DNA of 64,000 bases, taken from NCBI GenBank assembly GCA_030267565.1, contig BRXU01000011.1:3188542-3252541 (forward strand), in the 5' to 3' direction. Position numbers and translations under genes: made by a program. This stretch comes from Pleodorina starrii. Taxonomy: Eukaryota; Chlorophyta; Chlorophyceae; Chlamydomonadales; Volvocaceae. Below the pieces are notes generated by a model. That model was not told the DNA's origin. It ran no database searches and saw only the letters and a list, made by a program, of their open reading frames with translations. This document shows positions 1 through 11,000 of this stretch, in pieces. Each line of letters starts with the position of its first letter. Position 1 is the stretch's first letter.

Positions 1-219
1 AAGAGGGAGATGTAAGGCGGAACATCCTCCCGTGCCGCGGAGCACACAGTTGCGGAGGGGAGAGGCCGGTGTGTGCACCCGAGACGACATGGGAGGTTGG
101 AACCCACCCCACCCCACCCAACCGGATCGACAGGGACACCGGGGCGCCGCCCACCCCACTCCTTCCCCATCCCATCTTCCCACCACCCCTCCCCTCAGCG
201 CCCGCACCCCCTCCCTCAC
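1..219. other. Left edge: intron or continued last exon of PTAC3-like gene
   Basis: The minus strand has a plausible GTGAGG donor at 219-214 after codon CGG, so this is most simply the next intron. However, the same frame stays open to base 1, so the exon could instead run through. I see no convincing acceptor or separate gene here. Confidence 0.4.
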
Positions 220-3200
220 CCGGTCCTCCTCGCTCAGCACCCCCGCCTCCGCCGCCTCCGCCTCCGTCGCCGCCATCGCCTCCGCCAACACCACCGGCGG
301 CAGCTCCAGAACGGCCGCCGCGTCCCACTCCGCCTCCGCCGCCAACCCGCTCAGCTCCCCCTGCCGCTCCTCATCCCCCTCCGCCGCCCTCCCCCCGCCC
401 AACATCGCCGCCGCCGCCTCCGCCGCCGCCACCTCCTCCGCCGTCGCCTCCGCCTCATCCAAACCCGCCACGGCGCCGTACGGCACCACGTCGCTGCCGC
501 CAGCGGGCAGCGCCGCCGGCTCCGCCGCCTCGTCGGCGGCCTCCGCCGCCGCCATCTGCGCATCCGCCAGCTGCATTGCCGCCAGTCGGTGTTCCAGTAC
601 GGCAGCGGCGAAGGGGCTGCGTGCTCGTACGGACTCCAGGGTGGTTGCCACCAGCTCGGCCTGGCGGACGGCGCTGGCCTCGGCCTCCGCGGCAGCACGG
701 ACCTCGTCCACATCGGCTGCGGGGGGTGGTTGGTGGGGGTGTGGGTGTGAGGGTGTGAGGAGGGTGTGAGTGTCTGGGTTGGAGGCCTGGTGTTTGGGTG
801 CCTGGGCGTGTGTGTAAGTGACGGTGGTTGGCGGGGGGAGATCCACGGTCGGCTGTGTGTGTGTAGGGGGGGGGGGCAGGGAGTGATATGTTCCTTTATA
901 TAACAAAGAGACTATGTGTGTGTGTGGGGGGGGGAGGTTATCCACGTATAGGCCGGAGCCCGTAAACGGTAAAGTGTGTGTGTGGGGGGGGGGGGGGCAT
1001 TGTGGTACCGTACATTGAGTGTGTGCCCACACCGGGCTGGGAGAGGTTGGGAGGGAGGTTGGGATCATGGGATGGGGTGCGTACTCCCCGTCACTCACCC
1101 GCCGGCTCGTCCAGCTCGTCCAACCAGGCATCGTCCTCCTCGCCGTCCTGCTGGAACAACCGCTCCAGCTGCGAATGAGGGGGGCGGGGGGCAGGGAGGG
1201 AGGGAGGGACGGGAGGGCGGGACGGGAGGGCGGGAGGCAAGGGTATGATCCGCCTGTGGTGGTGGTGCTGGGTGGGTGGTGGCAGGGCGGGTGGGTGGGT
1301 GGGTGGGGGTCTGAAAGCTGGACACGCGAAATGGGGGGTCTGGGGTGTTGGGGTTCCACAAGGGGTGGGGGGATTGTCGGCCCGGCTAAAACGCGGTCGA
1401 GCGCTCAAACCCACCTAAACCCCTCTCTCCCTCTCCCCCATCCCCCCTCCACACACACAATCCCCCCAACCCCTCCAGTTGCAGGGCCACAACCACACAG
1501 CCCCCCCTCCCCCTCCCTCCCCCTCCCTCCCCCTCCCCCCCTCCTCACCTCCAGCCGCTCCTCCTCCAACTGCCCGGGGTCCTCCTCGTACTCCCCAAAC
1601 AACTCCAGATCGCCCTCCTCCTCCTCGCCCTCCTCCTCCTCGCCCTCCTCAACACCCTCCTCGCCCTCCTCCTCCTCGCCCTCCGCTGCCTCCGGCTCAT
1701 CCCCCGAGCCCAGCACCCCCGCCAACACACCCCCGCCCGCCACCTCCTCCTCCTGGTCCTCCTCCCCAATGGCCACACTGCTCTCAAGACCGGAGCCTGA
1801 AGGGGGGGAGGGGAGGGGAAGGGAGGGGGACACGCCGGAACGTGAGGGCGGCGGGAGAGATGTGTGTGTGTGTTTGTGTGTTTGGGGGTGTGGGGGTGGG
1901 GAGGTAAAGGCCGGGTGCGGGGCTCAATTTGATCGGAAGCGAGCCCCTCCCAGACCTCCCAGGCTGGTACTCCTCCAGCAGGGATAGGGATAAGGATAGG
2001 GATACGGATACGCGGGTGTGTGGGAATACGCGGGTGTGTGGGGATACGCGGGTGTGTGGGAATACGCGGGTGTGTGGGGATACGCGGGTGTGTGGGGATA
2101 CGCGGGTGTGTGGGGATACGCGGGTGAGGGAATGGGAGGGGTTACAGAAAAGATTGTTTTCAAAGCGTTTGTGTAAATTCTGCTATCGTCATCAACAATC
2201 AAAATAACGAGGGAAGGAGACAGCGAACCCCCCGCTCCGGCTCCTGCTCCGGCTCTGCTCCGGCTCTGCGTCCGCTCCCTCTCTCACCTGTCAGGTCCGC
2301 CTCCACGCGGCCTCCCGCCACCCCCATCACCGAGTCACGCATGCGGGGCCGACCCGCCAGCGCAGCCTCCAAACCCGCGTACACATCGGGGGGGACCTGG
2401 GGGGGATGGGGGAGGTGGGGGGGGGGAGCAAAGGGGGAGGGGGGTAAGGAAGGGCGCGAGATTGGGAAAAGAAACGTCCGAGGGGCGCCGGAGGGGGCAG
2501 GGGCGGGGGGAGGTACTGAAGAGGCAGAGGTAGAGTGCAGTAGCTGGTCAGGAGGGGCGGGGGTTCCGGCGGGAGTTTCCCAGCTAGCCACGGATAGGCC
2601 GGAGCCCGTGAGCGATGAATGATGAGGGGAAAGTAAAAAGGGAACGGGGGGAAACGGGGGGGGGGGAGGGCGGGGCGTGAGGTGACCAACTGTCAGACAG
2701 AATCAGATTCCGAGCCCCGCCCCTCCTCCTCAGCAGCAGCAGCATCTCCTTGATTACCCAACCTCCCCACCCAGGCACCCACCCGCCCGCCCCCCCACCT
2801 GCATGCCGCTATCCTCCAGCACCGTCACCACCCGGTCCGCCGCCTCTCCGTCGGAGCTGCCCGGCTTGAGGCACACGGTGGCCAGGGTCAGGAGCATCTC
2901 GGACAGCTGGGGGGGGGGAGGGGAGAGGGAGGGGGAGAGAGGGGGAGGGCGAGGGGGTCAGGGAAGGGGCCTGAAGCAGCAGCGGGGCGGGTTCCTCTGT
3001 CGGGTGGTTTGTTAACGGTACCTCTTACCCCATCCCCATCCCCTTTTTCTTTGGCGACCAGCGGTACCGGTCCTGTGCCTGCTCCTTGCATACCCCGCTC
3101 CCCACTACCCCCCCATCCCCACCCCTTCGTCCCTCCGCTGCGATGTCTTCTTAATAGCCTAAATCCAACCCTACACCCCCACCCCCACCCCCACCCCCCG

Positions 3201-4994
3201 CCCCTACCCCCACCCCAACCCCCCCTCCTCCCCCCCCTACCTGCTCCCTGCCGACCTCCCCCGCCGCCAGCAGTGAGGGCAGCTGCTCCGCCAGGTCGGC
3301 GCAGCAGCGGGAGTGCTCCTCCAGTACGGCACCCTCGTACAGCGTCATCAGGTCTGCGGCGGTGGGGGATCCGCCCACTGCCGCCCACAGCTCCAACATA
3401 CGCATCGCGACAGCCATACCTGGGGGGGTGGGGGAGGGGGAGGGGGGAGGTTTGGGGGTCGGTAAGGAGGGAGGTCGTTCGGTTTCGAGGGTCAGGGGAG
3501 GGAGGGAGGGGGGTCGGTGTGCGGACGCAGCACTGCACCCAGCTAGCGAAGGCAAACACATCCCAGCTCACCCACCCCCACCCCCGCACCCGCACCCCCC
3601 CACCCAGCCACCCCCCCCATCTGGCGACCTCACGGTTAATCCAGGGGCACTGCTTGCTGCTGCTGCAACCCGCACCCGCACCCATGCCGCATTGCACTCC
3701 ACCTCCCCCCTATCCCCCATCCCCCCCCCCTTCCCCCCCCCCGCCACCCACCCGCGCTTCCGTTGTATCTTGCGCTGTCCATCACCGACATGGCCATCAG
3801 CTGGTCCAGAATCAGCGCATCATCCTCCACCTCCACCCGCCCCCGCTCCACCTCCCAGTCCAGATCATCCGGACCCACACCCCCGCTGGGACCCAACCCG
3901 TCGCCCAGCGGAGGCGCGCCGCCGTCCTCGTCCAGTCCCAGCAACGCATCGTCGTCGTCGTCGTACAGCGCGTCGTCGTCATCGCCGCCGCGGCCGCGGC
4001 CGCGGCCGCGGCGGCGGCGGCCCGCTGCCGCCGCGGGCATGTCCTCGTTGAAGTCCTCCTCCATGTCCTCCTCGTCCTCCTCCTCCTCCTCCTCGAGATC
4101 CTCGTCCTGCAGGCGGAGAGGGTACACGAGTGGTGGTGGTGGGGGGGGGGGCGCCGGAGTGGCCGCGCGGGGGGTAAGGACAGGGAAACCGCAGCAATTT
4201 GCGCGTGTTTGTGTGCGCGTGTGCGTGTGTTGGGGGGAGGGGGCGAGGATATGGGTGCCTGTGCAGGGCGGCGGCGGCGGCGGCACACGCACACCGCCTC
4301 ACCACCCCCCCGGCCCTCACCCACCGCCCGCAAAGTCCCGGATGAGTCCATGCTGCTGCTGCTGCTGCTGCCCCAATCCTGCCACCCGTCAAACCGCCCA
4401 CAACCCCACATCCCACCCCTACCCCTCACAGCCCTCACCCACCCCCCACCCCACCTCCTCCTCCACCTCTCCCGCCTCCTCCACCGCCTCATCCGTCAGC
4501 ATCACCCGCCCCCCCGCCGCCGCCCGGAAGGTGGCGCTATCCTCCAGGGAGTCCCCTCCCTCGAAGGTGCCCTCGTCGGCGATGATGCTGGCGATGTTCT
4601 GTGGAAGCTGGGGGTGGGGAGCGGGGGTGGGGGGGGTGGGAAGGGAGGGAGGGAGGGGGAGAGGGTGGGGAGAAGGAGTTTTGAGAGTGGAATGCGGTCA
4701 TGGGGGTGGAGGCGGCGTGCGTGCGTGCTCGTGAGATTTGGGGGGTAGAGGGGGCGGGGGGCCGGGTTGTGAAGGGTATGGAGGGCTGGGGCATGAGCAA
4801 CGCATGATGGTGGAAGTGGATGAAGGCGGGAGGGGTGGGTGGGGGAACAGGATACCTGGCAAAACCCACCCACCCACCCACCAGCCTCCCCCCGGGCTTT
4901 GTCAGCACCGACACACGGCCGCGGCGACCGGGCTGTCAGTCCGAAAGACAAACAACCACACACAAGCGCGCACAAGCTCCAACCCTCCGGTCCC

Positions 4995-5029
<35 letters not shown>

Positions 5030-8000
5030 CCCCCCATCCCCCGCACCCCGCACACGCCACCTCGCCGTCTTCCCTCCCCCTCACCCCTTACACCCCTTCG
5101 CCCCCTCCTCCCACCCCCCTTATCTCCCCGCTTATCTTCTCCCCCCCCTTATCTCTCCGCCCCACCCACCACATCCAGGGTGTCCAGATCAGGCTCATCG
5201 TCATCGAACTCCTCCTCCTCACCCTGCTCCTCCTCGCTGGCAGGGGGGTAATAAGAACGGCCCGGGGCGAGGGAACGCAACGCAGGGGGGGGAAGAGTAT
5301 GTGGGGGGGGGGAGGGAGAGGCAGGTGTGAGGGAGCAAGTGAAGGGGTCCAAGGTGAAATGGGGGTATGTAAATAGGGACCGCAGCGAGTGGGTGGGCAG
5401 GCGAGCGGGCTGCGGTATGTGGCCTTTGCGGGGAGAGGGAGGGGAGGGGGGAGGGAGAGGGAGGGGGCAGGAAGACGTGCCGGGCCAAGACCGGTCCACC
5501 GAGACCCGGGAGGGAAGGGTGGAGTGGGGTGGGGTGGGGTGAGGTCGGGGTCGGGGGATTCCAGGGTTATGTGAATTTATTGCCGGCTTTTGGATTACAG
5601 GTTGGGCCCCCCCGGGCCCCCCCACCACCCCATCCCATGCCATCCCACCCCCCCCCAAAACCTCGTATCCCCACCGCCTCGCGCCTCACCCCAGCCTCGC
5701 CCAGCCACCCCCTCCCCCCCGCCAGCCCTCGGCCCCTCACCCCTCGGCCTCCGCCGCCGCTCGCTCCTCCTCCTCCCTCGCCGCCACCATTCCCTCCAGC
5801 TGCGCCTGCATCTCCAGAATGCCGCTGGGCAGCCGCTCGCGACGATCCTGTCAGGACAGGGCGGGGCGGGGGGGGGGGGAAGGGGGTGAAGAGTGAATTT
5901 GCAACAAAGGCGGGGGGGGAGGCAGGCGGAGGGGGGAGGTGATTAGGGGCGGGACACATGACATGTCAGGTATCACACAGCGCCATCCTCCCCAACACCC
6001 CTCCAACCCGCCAGCCTCCCCTCCCAACCCCGCCAGCCCCCACCCGCCCCGCAAAAACTCACCTCACCTCATAAAACCCCAACCCCCCCACCACATCCCC
6101 AAACTCTCCTGCCCGCCTCCCTCCACCCTCCCCCAGCGCCCCAACCCTCCTAGACTCCCCTTTTTCTGTGCATGAGAAGGAAAGCCCCCCCACCCCTCCC
6201 CCCTCCCACCCACCCCACCCCCACTCGCCCCCCAAAACATCCCCCTCCCCCTCCCTCTCCCCCCTCCCTCCCCCCACACATACCCACCTTGACCATCTTT
6301 TGCAGCTCCTTCCTCCCCGCCCTGGCCACCGCCTCCGCCTCCGTCCCCGAGGCAGTCAGCTCCACCCTCAGTTCCGCCATCGACATCTTGGGGGGAGGCA
6401 CGAACAGGCCCTCCTCAGTCACCACGGCGCCACCCATGCCCAGAACCACACCGTCCACCTCGCGACGACTCGACTGCGGAAGGAGGGAGGAGGCGGGGGT
6501 AGAGGCGGAGGGGGCGGGGGCAGCGATGTGAGGGAGGAGGGTTAGCCACGGATAGGCCAGGCAGGACGGGCGCCCCAAGTGGGTGGTGGTGTTTGTGATG
6601 GTGGTGGTGGTGGTGAGTGAGCAATGGATAAATTCGTTCTGGTTGCAGCAACCATCTCCCCAACCCCCCCTTTTGGGTAGACAACGGCGAAGTCCAGGTG
6701 GCAGGTTTAGCCAAACAGCAGGAGGAAGAAAGGCGGAAGAAAGGCGGAAGAAAGGCGGTTGGTGAGAGAGAACTGCGGAATCGGTTGCACAGAGAGATCG
6801 ACCCCGGGGGGGCCAACACCGACCCCGAACCCCCCCACCACCACCCCCCACCAACCCCCAAAGACCCACCAAGTCCGCGTCCCGCATGAATGCCAGCACG
6901 GACGCCCTCTGCCCCTTCCGCTGCCGCATGACCTCAAAGTGCCCCGGCAGCCACACGGTCAGAGCGGAGCGTCCGTCGCCTCCGCCCTGCACCTCCACCC
7001 CGCCCGCGGATAGGAGGGTGCCGGGGGGCAGGGGCGCGGAGGAGGCGGCCGGCAGGGTGACGCAGCTGCGGGCGTCGGCGTAGGAGGGGGTGGTGGAGCA
7101 GTCGCGAAGCAGCCGCAGGGCGTCGATGGGCCGGTCGGCGGTGAGCAGCGAGACTGTGGGGGAGGGAGGGAGGGGAGGGAGGGAGGGGGGGCAGGCAATC
7201 AGGGAAAGGATCGACATCGGGGCACTCACGCGGGGCAGGCGGGGGCGGTGGGGTACCGGGGGAGCGAGGACCGGAGCCTGTAAACGGTAGAGTAGCAGAA
7301 GAAATGGGGGGGGGATATCCACGTATAGGCCGGAGACCGTGAACGGGGGAGAAAGGCAGGTGGTGCGTGGCAGCAGAGGGGCAGGGAGTGGACAGTGGCG
7401 TTGGGGAGGGCCCTCGGCCTCTTTACCCCTCCCCTCCCCAAAAACAGTCGTCTCGGCTTTCCCGCCCTCACCAACATATTCATACACACGCGCACGCACC
7501 CGCACTCCCCCACTCACCCACGAACCTCCCCAGGTACTTTTTCCTCATGAGTGCGGGGCTTCCCTTGGCCCGAGTCATGGTCTCGTAGGTGGCCAGTGCG
7601 CTGTCCAGGTCCCCCACCACCGCAAAGGCCTCCACCATGGCAGCATAGGCCTCCCTGGGGGTTCGGTTTCGGAGCGGGATAGGGAGGAGAGAGAGGGAGG
7701 GGGTCAGGGAGAGGGACAGGGAGGGAGGGAGAGGGGGTTCAAGGAAGGGGAGCGAAGCGAAGGCCCCCGGGGCGGGGGAGGTGAGGGGTCATCGGGCGCA
7801 ACGCAGGAAGCAGGCCGGCCGCAGTGTTGGGGTACCGGTAGGTGGGTGGGCGAGGCAGCGGGTGGAGCAGCGGGGTTGGGACCCACCAGGACGACACCCC
7901 CCCCGGACAACCAGCCATCGCCTCACGGCCTACTCCCGCCGCCGCGGTGCGCTCGTCTCTCATACCCCAGTAGGGCCGAGGGGTGAGAGCCAAGCCCCTC

Positions 8001-11000
8001 CCCAACCCCCCACCCCCGGGCTGCCGCTGCCGTCCCCACTGCCCCCTCCCTGCCTCCCTCCCCCCTCCCTCCCTGCCCCCCCTCACCTTCCCGGCCTCAG
8101 CCCCCGGGCCACCATCTCCTCCCTCAGCGCATTCAGCAGCGCATCCAGCTGGTCCGGACCCAGAGCCAGCCCACCACCACCACCACCACCACCACTGCCG
8201 GCCCCGGCCCCGGAAGAGGGGTCGTCGTCTTCGGGGGAGCGGTCCGGAGGGGGGCCGCCGTCGGGGGGTCGCAGGGCCGACACGAAGCCCTTGAGCAGGG
8301 CGGTGTAGGAGGAGGCGCGGGGAGGGGAGAAGCGCGGGTCCTCGTAGTAGGCCTGAGCAAGGGGACGGCGGGGGGGGGGAGGGGCGGGGAAGAGGGTAGG
8401 GGTAGGGGGTAGGGTGAAGGCGGGGTGGGTTGTCCCCACGCATGGACTGGGCGGGGTGGGTGAGAGTTGAGATGCGGTAATGGGGTGCTGCTGGTTGCAG
8501 CAGCCAGCCCCTTGAAAAATGAAAGGAACACACACACAGAAAAACACATTCTTCGTCCCCCGCCCTCCCCCCTTACCTGCAGCATCCCCCTTGCCGCCGC
8601 CAGGTCGCCCCTGGCCGCCTCCAGTCGTACAATCGTGTCGTAGTGCTCGGGCCCCACCAGCTGACCCGCGTCCAGCAGCCGCTGCATCTCCGCACGAGCC
8701 TCCTCCTGTGGGGGGAGGGGGGGGAGGGGAGAGGGGCGAGGGGAGGGCGGGGCGAGAGGGGTGAGGGCGGTGTGGCAGCAAGGGGTGGCGGCGGTGTAGG
8801 CGTGGGGAGAAAGGGCGGCAGTGGGACCACCGGTGTGTGTGTGTGTTTGTACGACAGGAAGCATGGGGGGCGTAAGCCATGGCCAGCCGGCGGGGGCGTC
8901 CAGGAAGGGCATCCCGGCATCAGTCCGCGCCCCAGCCCCCCCTCCCACCCGTACGCTGCAGCAGAGACACATGGCGACCTCCACTTTCCTCCTCTCTCCT
9001 GCCCTGCCCCATCGCGACCCTCCCTCCTTCTCCCCCTAACCTCCATTTACGCCCCCTTCACCTCACCCCTTACGCCCGGCTCCCACTCACCCTCCCCTTG
9101 CGGTCTCATCTTTACTGCCCACCCCCAACCCCACCCCCTTCTTATGTGTATTGTCCCCCCCTCCACTCCCTCCTCTGCACCCACCATCAGCCCCTGCTTG
9201 CACAGCTGCTCAATGACCAGCGCCGCCAGCTTCTCGTCGGGCTGGAGACCCGCGGCGTAGCCCTCCGAAACCACCTGGTGGGGTGGGGTGGGAGGGGAGG
9301 GAAGGGGGGAACAGGGAACGCAAGGCGAGATGAGGCGAGGGGAGGATTGAGAGCGGGGAGGATTGAGGGTGGGCTGCAAGGACCCGAAGAGGCAGCGCGG
9401 GGGAGGGGAAGGCCAAGGGGAGTGTGAGGTCGAGATGTCGGGACAGGGTCGACTGACGTGCCATAGGGTCAGCACACCCTTGCGCCTTACACCCAGTCCC
9501 CTCCCCGCCCCCCATTCCCCTTCCGGCCTGCTCCGTCTCTCTCTCGCTCCTCCCTTGTCCCCCAAACCCCCTTCCCCCCTCCCTCCCTCCCTCCCCTCCC
9601 CTCCCCTCCCCTTCCCTCCCTCTCCTCTCCTCTCCTCTCCTCTCCTCCCCTCCCCTCCCCTCCCCTCCCCTTCCCTTCCCTCCCTCCCCTCCCCTCTTCA
9701 CCCCACCCCACCCCGTCCTCCCCACCTGCATAGCCAGTGCGCTGTACCTCAGTCTGAACAGCTCCTTGGTCAGAAAGGTGAACCCCAGCTGAGGGTTGGC
9801 TCCCGCGTCCTGCTGGGCCACCCACAGGGACAGAGCCGTCATCAGGTCGGGGCCGCCGGGGGTGGCGCTCAGGGCGCCGTGCATGAGAGCCACATAGGTC
9901 TCGGGGATCCAGGACACGCCTGAGGGGGGGGGGCAGCCGGGTGAGGGGGGGAAAGGCGGGGGAGGGGGGTTTACGAGTGCGCGTGGGGAAGAAGGGGAGG
10001 GGTTCGGGCGTGGCCCCCACCTCCCTCCTCGGCCGTTGCTGGGTGCTGAGGCCGCAGCGGCGGCGGCACTGGCGGCGGCTGCTGGGAGGGCAGAGAGAAC
10101 GCAGGGGGAGGTAGGTGCTCGCGGCGCTCGACCCTCCCCCTCCTCTCCCTACATCCCTCCCCAATCCCCCCTTCATCCACCACATCCCTTTCATCCACCA
10201 CTCGCCGCTCCCCTTACAATCCCCGACACACCCGGCGCCGCGACCCCCAACCTCAACCTCAACGCACTAAACCTCAACCCCCACCCATACCAGCCCCAAA
10301 CCTTCCATTCCTCTTGCATCCCAACCCCAACCCCAACCCCGACTCCACCCCCCCCTAAAAAATCCCTTTCCCTCCCCTTCCCCTCCCCCCCCCACCAGCC
10401 CTCACCGTACGCCTCCCTGCCCGCCTCCGCAATGCGCTTGGCTCCGGGTCCGTCCCCAATTTGGATGTACGAGTAGGCCCACACGTGTATGGCCCGGGGC
10501 CCCGGCGGCAGGCCCGCATCCGCCATGGAGTCTACGATGCGCGCGCACTCGCCCGTCAGACCGCGCTGCGAGGCGGCCAACAGAGACCTGCGGGGGCGGC
10601 GGAGGGGGCGGAGGGGCGGGGTGGGGGTGGAGTATGACGGTGCAAATGGGCTATAAGCCTTTCGTTTGTCGTTTGTCTCTGACCCACCGAGCTTGGCGCC
10701 TGCAGAGCACGTGGGGACTGCGCACCCGCCACCCGCCCACGAGTGCGGTCTCGTCCACCGAGCCTCCATCGCAACCCCGCACCCCATCCCACCCCCACCC
10801 CACCCCAGGCCCCCGAGGCACAGCTGGGGCTGCGGCTGCTGGCGGCCCCGGCGGCTGCTGGGTCCGCTGCATCCCCCCCACCCCTTTCCTCCTCTCCCAC
10901 GCCTGCCACACTCTGCCCCCTCCCCCCTCCCCAACCCCCCCTCCCTGCAGTCCGCACCCCCCCACACCTGTGGAAGTTGAGTCTTCGCGGGTCGTCCTCG

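Larger units (their letters stand above)
1549..5236 (-). other. Acidic low-complexity region of the PTAC3-like protein
   Basis: Exons between 5236 and 1549 are dominated by Glu/Asp tracts: EEEQGEEEEFDDDEPDLDTL (5236-5170), EDLEEEEEEDEEDMEEDFNE (4106-3752) and EEEEGEEGVEEGEEEEGEEE (1796-1549). A short basic GRRRRGRGRGRGG stretch lies inside the 4106 exon. Ordered helical segments lie between them (3419-3241, LMTLYEGAVLEEHSRCCADL; 2906-2799, LSEMLLTLATVCLKPG). Plant PTAC3 also has a strongly acidic C-terminal part. The Glu codons are mostly GAG, so the DNA is a near-pure purine track that could slip and vary in length. Confidence 0.65.
6870..10587 (-). other. PPR-like helical repeat region of the PTAC3-like protein
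   Basis: Seven exons encode about residues 132-559. Several segments read as PPR-type helix pairs: AYAAMVEAFAVVGDLDSALA (7654-7518), HYDTIVRLEAARGDLAAARG (8705-8577), SYTALLKGFV (8352-8087), AIHVWAYSYIQIGDGPGAKR (10587-10406) and TYVALMHGALSATPGGPDLM (9919-9726). In PPR proteins such repeats bind RNA or act as protein scaffolds. Spacing is irregular, and a Gly-rich loop interrupts the 8352-8087 exon, so the repeats are degenerate. That is usual for PTAC3, which is not a classic organelle RNA editing or splicing factor. Confidence 0.6.

Noticed and set aside
32..769. Plus-strand Pro/Ser/Ala-rich open frames opposite the PTAC3-like gene (also 3009-4748, 8083-8984 and others)
   Set aside because: They are shadows of GC-rich minus-strand exons and introns; they cross well-supported splice sites and have no domain.
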